Below, piece after piece: positions 14,217 through 22,509 of a stretch of 22,509 bases of DNA. The first letter of the stretch is position 1, and each line of letters begins with the position of its first letter. The position numbers were made by a program, and so were the translations under genes. A model generated the notes under the pieces. It was not told the DNA's origin. It did not search any database and saw only the letters and a program-made list of their open reading frames with translations. The stretch spans positions 1 through 22,509 of the IMG/VR virus record IMGVR_UViG_3300022074_000409; one strand, given 5' to 3'. Source of the DNA: a virus.

Positions 14217-17200
14217 TATTTTAACCTATCTTTTTTACCTAGACCTTTAGCATAGTCTGTGTATTTAACAAATACATTTTCTCTATTTGCCCAAGATTTA
14301 TCAGTTAAAGGTCCTTTAACTATGAAATAATTTCTATCCATGTATATATTTTTTGGTTCAATCAAGTTTTTATTTTTATCATAAACAAAATCATTTGTCT
14401 GTCTGTAATGCTCATTTGCTGCTACAGTTTTCTGACCTGATAGACTTCTCCAATCTTTTACTACCTTACTTGTGTAAGGAAAACCTGCTTCAACTTCTAT
14501 TGTCTCAAGTTTAGATGCAGCATAAGCTCTAGCCTCTTGTACATATAATCTAGCTATTTTCATAATAGCAGTAGTTCTTTGTGCAGGAGCAACTTGAACA
14601 GGAGCAGTCTGACCAAAAAAAGATTCAGCTACTAGTTTTTCACCACGTTTTTCAGCAACTTCTTTTGCGTCTTTTATAATAGTTTGATAAGGTTTACCTC
14701 TTATATATGTAGCCATTCTTTTAGCTAAATTAAATTCACTACCATCTTTACCTAAAAGGTCACGTGCAGAAACTTCTATCTGTGGATTTTTGTAATCTCT
14801 TTTATAAAATTCTCTATCAGGAATATTTAAAATTGTAAGTTCATTATCAAATATAGTCTTAGCTTCTCCTAATGTAAAACCTGAAAGTTTGTAGATGGGA
14901 GATACAGTTCTTCTAGGTCCTTGTCTTGGGTCAACAGCTTGTTTATCTACAGTTGGAATATTAGTAAATAATTTATCTGCCCTTAATTTACCTTCACCAA
15001 AAAACTCAAACTCTTGGACTGCTCCTTTAACATCTACTGATTTAAAATCAGGTGCACCTCTAAGAGCACTTGCTAAAATAGTATCTAGTATGTTTGTTTG
15101 TCCTGTTTTACTTTCAGGAACTTTCCTCATATCTTTATCAGATATACCATAAAAGTTTTTCACAATTTGTGTGGGTATCATAAATGCCTGACCAACATTA
15201 CCAATAAATTCATCTATCATTGGTCTATCCATCTTTTCTTTATTTTCACTAAAAGTACTAACAAAGTCTTCTAAAAACAATAAACCCATACCTCGTCTAA
15301 CTGTAACACCTATGAGTGCTTGTGATGCATCTTTTGAGTATTGTTCATACCCTAACCCTGTATCTGATGGTAATGTATCTGTTTGATATCTATACATTAT
15401 ATCAGCAGCTAATATCCAAGGTGCTAATGCACCATATATAGGTCTACCATCTATAGGTTTTCCTGTTTCACTTTTAATTTCCCACCAATGATTAGTGTTC
15501 CCTTGTCTATATCGCCACTCTAAAGCAGCTAAAAACAAACCTGTTCCCATAGTTCCTCTAGCTAAGTCTTTAGAAAAAGTTGCTTTGTCTGTTTTAAATA
15601 ATTTTCCTACAGTTGTATAACCTTCTTTAGTTAATTTTCTACTACCTATGTTTTCTATCTTTACCATATTTATAAGAGGAACATGATTATAGATAGTTTT
15701 TAGGTGGTTCGCTGTATATCTAGGAAATGGTAAAAATGTTGATATAACAAAAGGTAAATTTTTGTGACCTGATTGTAACATCTTATTGAATCTGTTTAAG
15801 TATCCATCGCTTTTAAAGGTTGCTTGATACACAAATTCATAAGTATCTTGAATAGCTGTTTTCAATACCTCATCAGGTATTTCAGATAATTTACCTGTCT
15901 GAGTAAGTGTAAAAAAGTCATGTACTCTTTCACCCTTAACAAGATTACCAATCTTATTATCTTTTAATGCTTGTTCAAAACCTGCAGGAGATAAAGTAGA
16001 TATAAACTCTCTTGTTGCTTCCATGTTTGGAAAATCTTTTTGTATCTTCTGTGCTAACAATGTTTCTAAATCTAACGTTGTCATTTTTACAGCATTTTCA
16101 GGGTCTAAATTATTTATACCTCTACGCAAAAAAGTCGTTAAGGCTGCCTGCTTAAAATAGTTATCAGACAATGTATTGAAATAATTCATCTTCGTTCCAA
16201 GCCAAGCCATCTTACTTGTTGTAAATTTAGTTACTGCTCCATCATCTGCCATTCTATTATTTAGGTCTGCTGCCTCTCTAAATAAGTTAGACATTTCTTC
16301 AGGGAAATCTTCTTTAAGTATATCTCTAAATATTCTAGCTTCTGCAGGTCTAACCATATATTTAGCCATTGCTAGTGTATCCTTACTAAAAGGATTTTTT
16401 AATTGTAATGCCTGATTTAGTGCATATACACCTGTATCTACACCCACCCTAAATAAACCGTTTATATTATTTCTTATAGTTGTTTGTGGCTGAGATGTCA
16501 TCATACCTAACTTGGCACGGTCAGCATTTTTAAAGAAATTTCTAAGTAATGATATTCCTTTATTATTTTCTTTTGCGACATTATCAGCAACATCTTTAGT
16601 TATACCACCTGTTAAATTAGCTTCATTCAAGGCATCTACTTTATTTAACAGTTCATCAAATTGTATTTTCTCTTTTGATTTTTTTCCAAACTTTTTTATT
16701 AATTTTTTAGGTTGTTTAAAATCTGTTAATGCTTTACTTAGTTGTCCTTTAGATTGTAATATTCTAGCAGCATCGGATACATCACTTAAAAACACCATAC
16801 CAAATTGGTCTGTTGTTAAGTTGTGGTCTCTCAATATTTTTTTAATCTCTGCTGTTTCTAATAATTTACGTGTACCATCTTTTTGTAATACACCCTCTGT
16901 GATAGCTCTATGAAGACCTGCTGTTACTCTTTCTGTAGGACCTAGCTTAATTAACTTTTCCATTCTTAGCGTAGCTGCCACTAAATTATTATGAAACTCT
17001 ACAGGAAGTCCTGCTATAAAATTTTTAGGGTCTGCAGTTAAATCCTTACGTAACTCTCTACCCTTAGCTGTTAACTCTGGATTTAATCTTTCTAACTTTT
17101 TTGATATTCTCTGTATATCTTCTAAACCAACTGTCTTTAGAAACTCATCTGTTTTTAGTTTAGCAGATTTTTTGACTTCTTCCTTAGAAAGTTTAAATGC

Positions 17201-18178
17201 CTCTTTTAATTCTATTGCTTTAGCTGTAGACCTTGTTTCTAATAAAGAACTAAATCCACCAAATAAAGAGCCACCTGCACCTTGAATACCTGTTTCTAAA
17301 CCTACAACTCCGGGTCTATACTCCTCTTTCATAGTCATACTTCTTAGCTTTTCTTTACCTGAACTTTGTAAATATCCAACACCAAATTCAACAGGAGCTA
17401 CCTTAGCTGCACCTTTTAAAAATTCTTTAATATATGTTTTAATACCTTGCTTACTAGACTGAGACATTACACCTGTGCCTAGTTTACCTTTAGTAGCTAA
17501 CATTGCTGAGAATATGTTAGAAGGAGATGTGAAAGTAGCACCCATATAATCTTTTACTTTTCTAAAAGATAAATCTTCTCCTTTATATTTTTCCCATACA
17601 TCTAAAAGTCTACCATATCTATTAACTCTTGCGTTTTTAACATCATTGTCATCTGAGTCATATAAATAATCAAAGTCTCTAGCTAGTGTAAACTCATTAC
17701 CTGTATCATAATATCTCTGTCTTTCAGTCCACGCTTCCCATATCTTATCTGGTGTATCTAACTCATCATCATCAATATTATGACGTGCCTTTAATAAGGT
17801 ACGAGCATCAGCTAGAAAAGAAGCATCTTTCAGTAAAGATTCTTTAGTGATATTCTTTCTGTCTAATTTATTATACGATTTAAGAGTCAAACCTTCAGGT
17901 GTTGTGTAAGGTCTGTTTTCAATATCTTTTATAGTTTTTACAAAGGGAGTTCCGGGGGATGTAACATCTACTTCTGTAAAAATGTTACTTATGGTAGGTT
18001 TCTTTTGTTTTACTTCAGTTGGTTCAACTTTAAAAAGTTCTTGAGTTTGTTTACTTAAATCACTGTCAGTATTAAATATAGTATTAAACTCATTCAATAA
18101 TAGGTTGTCATCTAAAGAAGTTTCTTCAGAAGTTGTATCAGCATCTTCTTTTAAAAGGGAATCTAAATATCCTGACAT
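14216..18178 (-). CDS. Very large putative internal virion / DNA ejection protein
   Basis: I prefer ATG 18178 (1320 residues) to the in-frame GTG at 18190: it lies one base after the upstream stop and has GGTGG eight bases ahead. The sequence is mostly charged alpha helix. The N-terminal 100 residues look disordered and acidic. Hydrophobic stretches cluster around residues 808-840, 872-890, 913-930 and 953-972. Size, helical content, internal membrane-active segments and place among virion genes fit the large core proteins of podoviruses (T7 gp16 role) that form a channel for DNA entry. I see no lysozyme, transglycosylase or RNA polymerase motif. The stop overlaps the ADP-ribosyltransferase-like gene by one base. 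Confidence 0.82.
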   Translation of the reverse strand: MSGYLDSLLKEDADTTSEETSLDDNLLLNEFNTIFNTDSDLSKQTQELFKVEPTEVKQKKPTISNIFTEVDVTSPGTPFVKTIKDIENRPYTTPEGLTLKSYNKLDRKNITKESLLKDASFLADARTLLKARHNIDDDELDTPDKIWEAWTERQRYYDTGNEFTLARDFDYLYDSDDNDVKNARVNRYGRLLDVWEKYKGEDLSFRKVKDYMGATFTSPSNIFSAMLATKGKLGTGVMSQSSKQGIKTYIKEFLKGAAKVAPVEFGVGYLQSSGKEKLRSMTMKEEYRPGVVGLETGIQGAGGSLFGGFSSLLETRSTAKAIELKEAFKLSKEEVKKSAKLKTDEFLKTVGLEDIQRISKKLERLNPELTAKGRELRKDLTADPKNFIAGLPVEFHNNLVAATLRMEKLIKLGPTERVTAGLHRAITEGVLQKDGTRKLLETAEIKKILRDHNLTTDQFGMVFLSDVSDAARILQSKGQLSKALTDFKQPKKLIKKFGKKSKEKIQFDELLNKVDALNEANLTGGITKDVADNVAKENNKGISLLRNFFKNADRAKLGMMTSQPQTTIRNNINGLFRVGVDTGVYALNQALQLKNPFSKDTLAMAKYMVRPAEARIFRDILKEDFPEEMSNLFREAADLNNRMADDGAVTKFTTSKMAWLGTKMNYFNTLSDNYFKQAALTTFLRRGINNLDPENAVKMTTLDLETLLAQKIQKDFPNMEATREFISTLSPAGFEQALKDNKIGNLVKGERVHDFFTLTQTGKLSEIPDEVLKTAIQDTYEFVYQATFKSDGYLNRFNKMLQSGHKNLPFVISTFLPFPRYTANHLKTIYNHVPLINMVKIENIGSRKLTKEGYTTVGKLFKTDKATFSKDLARGTMGTGLFLAALEWRYRQGNTNHWWEIKSETGKPIDGRPIYGALAPWILAADIMYRYQTDTLPSDTGLGYEQYSKDASQALIGVTVRRGMGLLFLEDFVSTFSENKEKMDRPMIDEFIGNVGQAFMIPTQIVKNFYGISDKDMRKVPESKTGQTNILDTILASALRGAPDFKSVDVKGAVQEFEFFGEGKLRADKLFTNIPTVDKQAVDPRQGPRRTVSPIYKLSGFTLGEAKTIFDNELTILNIPDREFYKRDYKNPQIEVSARDLLGKDGSEFNLAKRMATYIRGKPYQTIIKDAKEVAEKRGEKLVAESFFGQTAPVQVAPAQRTTAIMKIARLYVQEARAYAASKLETIEVEAGFPYTSKVVKDWRSLSGQKTVAANEHYRQTNDFVYDKNKNLIEPKNIYMDRNYFIVKGPLTDKSWANRENVFVKYTDYAKGLGKKDRLK

Positions 18179-18179
18179 A

Positions 18180-19385
18180 TTAATTGCCACCAGTTATATA
18201 TGGTTTTATCCTAATTCCAAACACCTTAAGAATATTTCTTATTTCTTTTTCAGAATAATTTAAAGCTGTCAGTCTTTCTCTTAATTCACCTTCTACCTCA
18301 TTGTGAAAGTCTGTTCCTATATTTTCATTTTTAGAAAATTTATTTGAATATCTATTTTCATTATACGTAAGTAAACTCATTAAGGAAACTTTATCTGAAG
18401 CGTTACCTTTTAGTAAAGACATATAACTATTTTGAGCTAACGCATCAGGATTTTGAAGTGCAGCATTATTTAAAATAGATTTAATTTTATTTTGATTGCC
18501 TGCAATATCTTCCATCTTGTATCTTGAATTAATATTATTTGCTGCGATAGACCTAGCTCTATTTTGTGCCTCAATCAAACTTAATCCTTCATCTATTTGA
18601 AGTTTTCTTACTATTTCATTATATTGAGGAATCAATAAGTTAACATAAGTTGTAGCTAATGTTAAATCTGCTTCTTTACCTGACTCAGGTCTATATATAC
18701 CCCTAACATCCTCAACACCTTTACCACCAAGACGAGCAAAAATATCTTTAGTAAAAGCTCTTCTAAAGTTATCTACATCTTTTGCATCCTCAGCAAATAC
18801 TTTTATCTTACCTTTTCTACTCAAACCTTGTTGAAAAGATGATAAATCACGTCTAGTAACATCAGGTCTTGTAGCACCTGTTCCAAGTTTAACCCTACTT
18901 GCTAATTCATCTTTAGGGTCAAAACCAAATAGCACATCCACAGCAGTTCGTGGAACTAAACCCGAATAATCCATTTCTGCTTCTTTATATGCAGGCACTA
19001 GAGAGTTTATTAATTCAGCTTCGGTTAAATCAGTCTTACCTTCAAATTCTTTTATAGCACTAAAAAATTTAGCTCTATTATCTTTACCATCTATAGTAGC
19101 TAACTTACCTACTATTTCTTTTCTCTGTGGTTCAGGCAATGCCATGAGAGCAGCCACATTAGGTAAATTATACTGTGACAACAAAGGTCTTATTTCCTTT
19201 GTCATATTTTCTATATCAGTATCATATTTTTTTCTAGCGGCTAATCGAGCTCTAATAGCAGCAGAGGACGCAGCCTTAATAGCCTCTTGTTGTCTATCTA
19301 GCTGTCTATCAATTTCTTTAGATGCACCTTCAGCAACACCACCTAAGAAAGTTAAAGCATCACCACTTAATCCTAAGAAAGCCAT
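18180..19385 (-). CDS. Putative internal virion protein (401 aa)
   Basis: I do not recognise this family. The 401-residue product starts with a Gly/Leu-rich hydrophobic patch (FLGLSGDALTFLGGVAEGA) that could touch a membrane or pack in a core, followed by a long Arg/Ala/Gln-rich helix (residues 22-60) likely to form a coiled coil, then a mostly helical mixed body. The position between small structural-type genes and the 1320-residue protein suggests a second internal core or ejection protein. AGGAG about six bases upstream, inside the preceding gene's last codons, supports the ATG at 19385. Confidence 0.75.
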   Translation of the reverse strand: MAFLGLSGDALTFLGGVAEGASKEIDRQLDRQQEAIKAASSAAIRARLAARKKYDTDIENMTKEIRPLLSQYNLPNVAALMALPEPQRKEIVGKLATIDGKDNRAKFFSAIKEFEGKTDLTEAELINSLVPAYKEAEMDYSGLVPRTAVDVLFGFDPKDELASRVKLGTGATRPDVTRRDLSSFQQGLSRKGKIKVFAEDAKDVDNFRRAFTKDIFARLGGKGVEDVRGIYRPESGKEADLTLATTYVNLLIPQYNEIVRKLQIDEGLSLIEAQNRARSIAANNINSRYKMEDIAGNQNKIKSILNNAALQNPDALAQNSYMSLLKGNASDKVSLMSLLTYNENRYSNKFSKNENIGTDFHNEVEGELRERLTALNYSEKEIRNILKVFGIRIKPYITGGN

Positions 19386-19386
19386 T

Positions 19387-19890
19387 TTATCTCCTGCCCA
19401 TTAATCCTCTTGGCATTTCTGCCAACTCTTCTTCTGTTTCAATTATTTGTTCGTCAGTTTCTTCTCTATCTTCAGATAATTCTTCTCTAGCCTTACTAAT
19501 TCCAGCAAGTATTCTTGAATCTTTTACTTCAGCTTCTATATCTCTTTCCATACCTGTTTGATACTTTATACCTTCAGCATCAGCAATAAGCATTATCATT
19601 TCCATGATAACAGGTAGTATCAAAACACCTACATCAATACTATGTCTACCTTCCATAACACCTGCTAACTGTATTGTATTAGCTAATGTTGTTACAGGAA
19701 CATCAGACTGTAATATATTTACTATCTGTTCTGTTAAAGACTCATCCTGCATACGTTCTATATAATGTGCAATAGCCTCTTGTACACTCGCTTGCTGTGG
19801 TGGATTTTGCCACGGTCTAGCTCCTACTTCGTGTGTTAGAGCCATACCTGCTATAGGTGCTTCTAATGGAAGTTCTTCACGTATCGGCAT
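19387..19890 (-). CDS. Conserved phage structural-region protein with acidic C terminus
   Basis: The 167-residue product resembles a protein type I recall near the virion genes of marine phages: a Pro-rich N terminus (EAPIAGMALTHEVGARPWQNPPQQ), a helical part, and a hydrophobic core HSIDVGVLILPVIMEMIMLIADAE (about residues 83-106) that may be membrane-associated or buried, then a very acidic Glu-rich helix (about 117-160) and a basic end. Its function is unknown; a scaffold or ejection accessory role is possible. GGAGAAG lies before the ATG. The start overlaps the upstream gene by 14 bases. Confidence 0.75.
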   Translation of the reverse strand: MPIREELPLEAPIAGMALTHEVGARPWQNPPQQASVQEAIAHYIERMQDESLTEQIVNILQSDVPVTTLANTIQLAGVMEGRHSIDVGVLILPVIMEMIMLIADAEGIKYQTGMERDIEAEVKDSRILAGISKAREELSEDREETDEQIIETEEELAEMPRGLMGRR

Positions 19891-20119
19891 TTATCTTCTC
19901 CATCATACCTTCTTTTTCTTTTCTCAAGGTTATAACTGCATCAACTACAAAGTCTATAGGCTCTATGTAATTATCACCTGTAGGACTTTTTTTCATGCTA
20001 CTAGACCTAGATAGAATACCACTACCTTTATCTTTTTGTATATTTTTTTCTGATATAATTTTACCTTGCTTTATTCTTTTATCTATAGCTTGGTATATAC
20101 TTGCTGCTGGATTATACAT
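19877..20119 (-). CDS. Small hypothetical protein
   Basis: The product is unknown. I place the start at ATG 20119 (80 residues) rather than the TTG one codon upstream, because AAGGAG lies five bases ahead of this ATG. The protein is basic in its first two thirds (IDKRIKQGKI, Ser/Lys-rich middle), then has a short hydrophobic strand (IDFVVDAVITL) and an end rich in Lys and Glu. It lies ten bases after the repeat-protein gene and overlaps the next gene by 14 bases. Confidence 0.65.
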   Translation of the reverse strand: MYNPAASIYQAIDKRIKQGKIISEKNIQKDKGSGILSRSSSMKKSPTGDNYIEPIDFVVDAVITLRKEKEGMMEKINADT

Positions 20120-20128
20120 CAATACTCC

Positions 20129-22090
20129 TTAGAAAGGTTTTAGTTTACCTATATATGCAGAACCTAATTGTCCTATAATATTTCCTATAGCACTAGTGCT
20201 ACTAGACCTTTGTTTAGCTTCAGCTAATCTTTCAGATGCCTCAGCATTAATATTTGCTACTGCAACTTCTACTAGTCTATCCTGCTCACTCTCAGCACTC
20301 TTCCATGCCCACTCCATAGTGTCGGCATAATACTGCCACAGATTAGCATATTGTGTGTTAGATACATCTAATGCTGCTTTAGCATTTAATTCATTAGCTC
20401 TATTTAAAGCTGCTGTATCTGCTGTAGCTATTTCTCTTCGCCACACTGCATTATTCTGTGCTATAGCTAATTGATTCTGTGCATTGAATTGGTCACGTTG
20501 ATTAGCTACTTCTGCGTTAAATCTTGATAATGTATTTAACTCTCCTGCATTAAACTGATTCTGTGCATTTGATTGTGTTGAATTAAATTGAGATATTTGA
20601 TTAGAGAGATTAGCCATAAACTGGTCAACTTGATTCTGTGATGTAGCATTAAATTGTCTTGATGCATTTTCAGCAGCTTGGTCAGTTAGTAATGATTGAT
20701 TTATAGCTTGAGCATTAAATATGGCAGTCTGTTGTTCATTACTTAAATTAGCCATGTCTAACTGTAAAAAGTTACTTGCGTTTTGCACAGCAGTTTGTTG
20801 TCTAGCATTTAAGTTTGCAGTATCTAACTGTGATAATGCTGATGCTTCAGCCATAACTACAGCTTGTCTATTTGATAAATTATTAAGATTGACTGTATTT
20901 GCTGTTCTACTATTCTCTAACGCTATCTGCTGTTCTGCAGTAAAGTTTCTGTTTGCTATATCAGCTATACGTGCAGAGTTTTGAACCCTTGCTTGAAACC
21001 CTTGGTCAAACTCTTGTCCAATGAACTGTGCTCTTTGTTGAGCAGCTAACATAGCTCTTTGTTGTCTGTTGGATAAATTCTGCTGTTCAAATGTAGCAAC
21101 AGTTCTAGCATCTGCCTGTGCAATAGGTAAAGCTGATTCCATTGCCGCCTGTACAAGTGCCTGTCCTGCAATACTAGATGCACCTAAACCTCTTTGTTGC
21201 ATTACTGCTTGTACACCTCTGATTGCTCCTGCTGCCCATGCAGGTGGATTAGTGGCATCAAAGTTAGCAGTTAGTCCTGCTAGTTGTCCTGCTACAGTAG
21301 CTTGGTCAGTAGGTGTTGCTGTGGCAGCCTCTACTTGTTCTGTAAATGCTTTTGCTTTTTCTGCATCAGCAGTAGTATCTATTAACTCACCTGCCTGTAT
21401 CTGTCTTTGTACTGGATTATCTAATTTAATAGAATTACCTTGTGCCGCAGTAACATTTGCAACACTTGTAGCTGTTTGTTGTGCTGCTACAACTTTAGCT
21501 CTTGGGTCAGCTAAATCAGTTTGAGCTGCTTGGTTAGCCTCTATAGCATTTTGAACTTCAGGACTTGCTTGAGCTGCCTCCATAGATGTTGAGGTAACAG
21601 CCACAGGAGCACCTGCTTGCATTGTTTCTGCACCATATGTGGGTGCTATAGGGTCTGCTCCTAACACTCCTGTAGTTGGAGTAATAAGTTGTTCCTGCAT
21701 TACAGGTGTGAGTTGAGGCTGTGTAACTGCACCCACAGGTAATGCACCTGTCTGTGCTAATGTTGTGCTTGCCTCTGCTATAGTTTTACCTTCATCAGCA
21801 GTACCAAAAGCAGGAACTTGTCCTTCACCTTCTCCTAATGTGGGTACATATGCTTGTCCTGCAGGAGTAAATGATGGTGTAGACTGTGTAGGAGCACCAC
21901 CTGTTTGCAGTTTAACTACAGACCCACCTTTAGCCATATCTTGTGCTCTTTGACGATACACAATCATCTCACGTTCTTTATCAGGGTTTTGTTTTAGGTA
22001 ATTATCAAAGTTTTCCATACTACCTGCATAACCCATACGATTGGCTATCTTTTGTAATCCTTGTGGCTTAAAGCCTCTGAACATTGCCAT
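20129..22090 (-). CDS. Repeat-rich putative virion protein with hendecad coiled-coil region
   Basis: The 653-residue protein has four zones. Residues 1-65 form a charged N domain that contains MGYAGSMENFDNYLKQNP and a MAKGGSVVKLQTGG linker, a type I associate with virion-region proteins of marine phages. Residues 66-330 are a low-complexity Ala/Pro/Thr/Gln stretch. Residues about 335-545 are Asn/Gln/Ala-rich 11-residue repeats, most regular at 403-468 and 479-544. Residues 546-653 are a helical C domain with a Trp-rich YANLWQYYADTMEWAWKSAE segment and a Gly/Ile-rich end. A long helical rod is likely, as in core, tail-interior or fibre-type proteins. I favour an internal virion component by position. 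The start overlaps the upstream stop by one base. Confidence 0.8.
   Translation of the reverse strand: MAMFRGFKPQGLQKIANRMGYAGSMENFDNYLKQNPDKEREMIVYRQRAQDMAKGGSVVKLQTGGAPTQSTPSFTPAGQAYVPTLGEGEGQVPAFGTADEGKTIAEASTTLAQTGALPVGAVTQPQLTPVMQEQLITPTTGVLGADPIAPTYGAETMQAGAPVAVTSTSMEAAQASPEVQNAIEANQAAQTDLADPRAKVVAAQQTATSVANVTAAQGNSIKLDNPVQRQIQAGELIDTTADAEKAKAFTEQVEAATATPTDQATVAGQLAGLTANFDATNPPAWAAGAIRGVQAVMQQRGLGASSIAGQALVQAAMESALPIAQADARTVATFEQQNLSNRQQRAMLAAQQRAQFIGQEFDQGFQARVQNSARIADIANRNFTAEQQIALENSRTANTVNLNNLSNRQAVVMAEASALSQLDTANLNARQQTAVQNASNFLQLDMANLSNEQQTAIFNAQAINQSLLTDQAAENASRQFNATSQNQVDQFMANLSNQISQFNSTQSNAQNQFNAGELNTLSRFNAEVANQRDQFNAQNQLAIAQNNAVWRREIATADTAALNRANELNAKAALDVSNTQYANLWQYYADTMEWAWKSAESEQDRLVEVAVANINAEASERLAEAKQRSSSTSAIGNIIGQLGSAYIGKLKPF
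20459..20656 (-). repeat. Six tandem 11-codon repeats (QFN units)
   Basis: Residues 479-544 of the encoded protein divide exactly into six 11-residue units, five opening with Q-F and one with R-F, most followed by N-[AS]: QFNATSQNQVD, QFMANLSNQIS, QFNSTQSNAQN, QFNAGELNTLS, RFNAEVANQRD and QFNAQNQLAIA. The 33-base period is clear in protein and partly worn in DNA. Eleven-residue periodicity is typical of nearly straight or right-handed coiled coils. Confidence 0.85.
20687..20884 (-). repeat. Three tandem 22-codon repeats (two hendecads each)
   Basis: Residues 403-468 form three 22-residue units starting NNLSNRQ, ANLNARQQ and ANLSNEQQ, with a shared later Leu/Asn/Gln-rich half. The 22-residue length is twice the 11-residue unit found just downstream, so both blocks probably come from one ancestral hendecad. 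A related start (QNLSNRQQ) occurs at residues 337-344. Confidence 0.8.
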
Positions 22091-22326
22091 TATTTAGTTC
22101 CCATTAATATCTTGTCTAACTTATCTTCTAATCTTCTCATCGCATCCATTATCTCGTGGACATCATCCTTAACGTCATCCTTACGTGCATACTCTTCTCG
22201 TGTCTTGTTAAGGAGTATCTGTATTCGTTTTACCTCTTGGAACATCTTGTTAAATGCCCAACCGAATGGTACAACGACCATAGTCAGTATTATGTTCCAA
22301 AATAACATTGGGTCAATGCTTTCCAT
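22090..22326 (-). CDS. Small membrane-anchored coiled-coil protein
   Basis: From ATG 22326 the product has 78 residues; an in-frame ATG at 22338 would add four. I prefer 22326 because it follows the upstream stop by one base, while the only GAGG near 22338 touches that codon. One membrane segment (about residues 6-24, PMLFWNIILTMVVVPFGWAF) is followed by a charged heptad-like helix (EVKRIQILLNKTREEYARKDDVKDDVHEIMDAMRRL, split between two turns). This layout recurs upstream of virion genes in marine phages. It could be a lysis or membrane accessory protein, but that is unproven. Its stop overlaps the repeat-protein start by one base. Confidence 0.72.
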   Translation of the reverse strand: MESIDPMLFWNIILTMVVVPFGWAFNKMFQEVKRIQILLNKTREEYARKDDVKDDVHEIMDAMRRLEDKLDKILMGTK

Positions 22327-22327
22327 G

Positions 22328-22509
22328 CTAGTCAGCATCCTCTATCTTGTTGCCTTCCTTGACCCATTCTTGGATTGCTTGATAGTGTCTGTTGTCATTA
22401 CTCAAAGGTACTAATAAATACGGAACATTATTTGGCATGGAGTTTAAAACAAGTTTAATACAACTGTTTTGACCATTCTCATCTTGTACATATTGTGTTG
22501 ATTGAATAT
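22328..22509 (-). CDS. Partial small phage protein, C-terminal part only
   Basis: A reading frame without its start enters from the right edge and ends at TAG 22330-22328. The visible 59 residues contain beta-like segments (CIKLVLN, VPYLLVPL) followed by NDNRHYQAIQEWVKEGNKIEDAD. This last part I recognise as a recurrent ending of small phage proteins of unknown function, usually with NRHYQAIQEWV. It ends one base before the membrane-protein gene and is the first visible gene of the minus-strand operon. Confidence 0.72.
   Translation of the reverse strand, partial: IQSTQYVQDENGQNSCIKLVLNSMPNNVPYLLVPLSNDNRHYQAIQEWVKEGNKIEDAD

Noticed and set aside
16512-16913. 133-codon plus-strand frame opposite the 1320-residue protein
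   Set aside because: No binding site, Ser/Leu/Phe-rich reverse image of a Lys/Glu-rich helix region.
18178-18190. GTG 18190 as start of the 1320-residue protein gene
   Set aside because: It would overlap the upstream gene by 11 bases and has no good binding site; ATG 18178 follows the stop by one base with GGTGG ahead.
20119-20122. TTG 20122 as start of the 80-residue gene
   Set aside because: The next codon is ATG with AAGGAG at five bases, a better start.
21069-21524. 151-codon plus-strand frame opposite the repeat protein
   Set aside because: Its Ala/Cys/Ser-rich composition is the reverse image of the Ala/Gln/Thr-rich minus-strand gene; not a real gene.
1-22509. CRISPR array, insertion sequence or phage RNA polymerase
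   Set aside because: No spaced direct repeats, no transposase and no T7-type RNA polymerase motifs are present; the only tandem repeats are inside the 20129-22090 gene.

Overview
The window is part of a tailed-phage genome, probably a marine podovirus-type phage. It is AT-rich and almost every base is coding; neighbouring genes typically overlap by 1 to 47 bases or are separated by a few bases. A block of plus-strand replication and metabolism genes (1-12549) meets a block of minus-strand virion genes (12546-22509) head to head. The family A DNA polymerase carries a DnaJ-like CxxCxGxG zinc-binding insert between its exonuclease and polymerase parts. From memory, that trait was described for the SAR116 phage HMO-2011 and its relatives, so I place the window in or near that group. 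The host is an inference (a marine alphaproteobacterium such as SAR116, SAR11 or a roseobacter); nothing in the window fixes it.

Plus-strand arm: small genes of unknown function (7-1353) lead to a tyrosine integrase (1355-2278). A replication module follows: zinc-ribbon/TOPRIM primase (2275-3048), DnaB-like helicase (3054-4277) and DNA polymerase (4274-6286). Next come a possible single-strand-binding protein (6322-7227), a Cas4/RecB-like nuclease with four cysteines (7227-8081) and a T7 endonuclease I-type Holliday junction resolvase (8297-8785). A monomeric B12-dependent ribonucleotide reductase (9288-11201) supplies dNTPs. The arm closes with a small Trp-rich membrane protein, a second PD-(D/E)XK-like protein, a ribosome-modulation-factor-like protein and a MazG-like pyrophosphohydrolase.

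Minus-strand arm, in transcription order from the right edge: a truncated small gene, a small membrane/coiled-coil protein, a 653-residue protein built on 11-residue repeats, two small proteins, then three probable internal-virion/ejection proteins of 401, about 1320 and 556 residues. The 556-residue protein contains what looks like an ADP-ribosyltransferase domain of the polyvalent-protein type, which would make it a candidate effector delivered with the DNA.

Two near-consensus sigma70 promoters (TTGACA, 17-base spacer, TATAAG or TATAAC) sit at the 3' ends of the integrase and polymerase genes, just ahead of the primase and the possible SSB. Two weaker sites share the same spacing. With no phage RNA polymerase in the window, host-driven transcription is the likely mode. 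By eye, the window contains no GATC at all, although several dozen would be expected.
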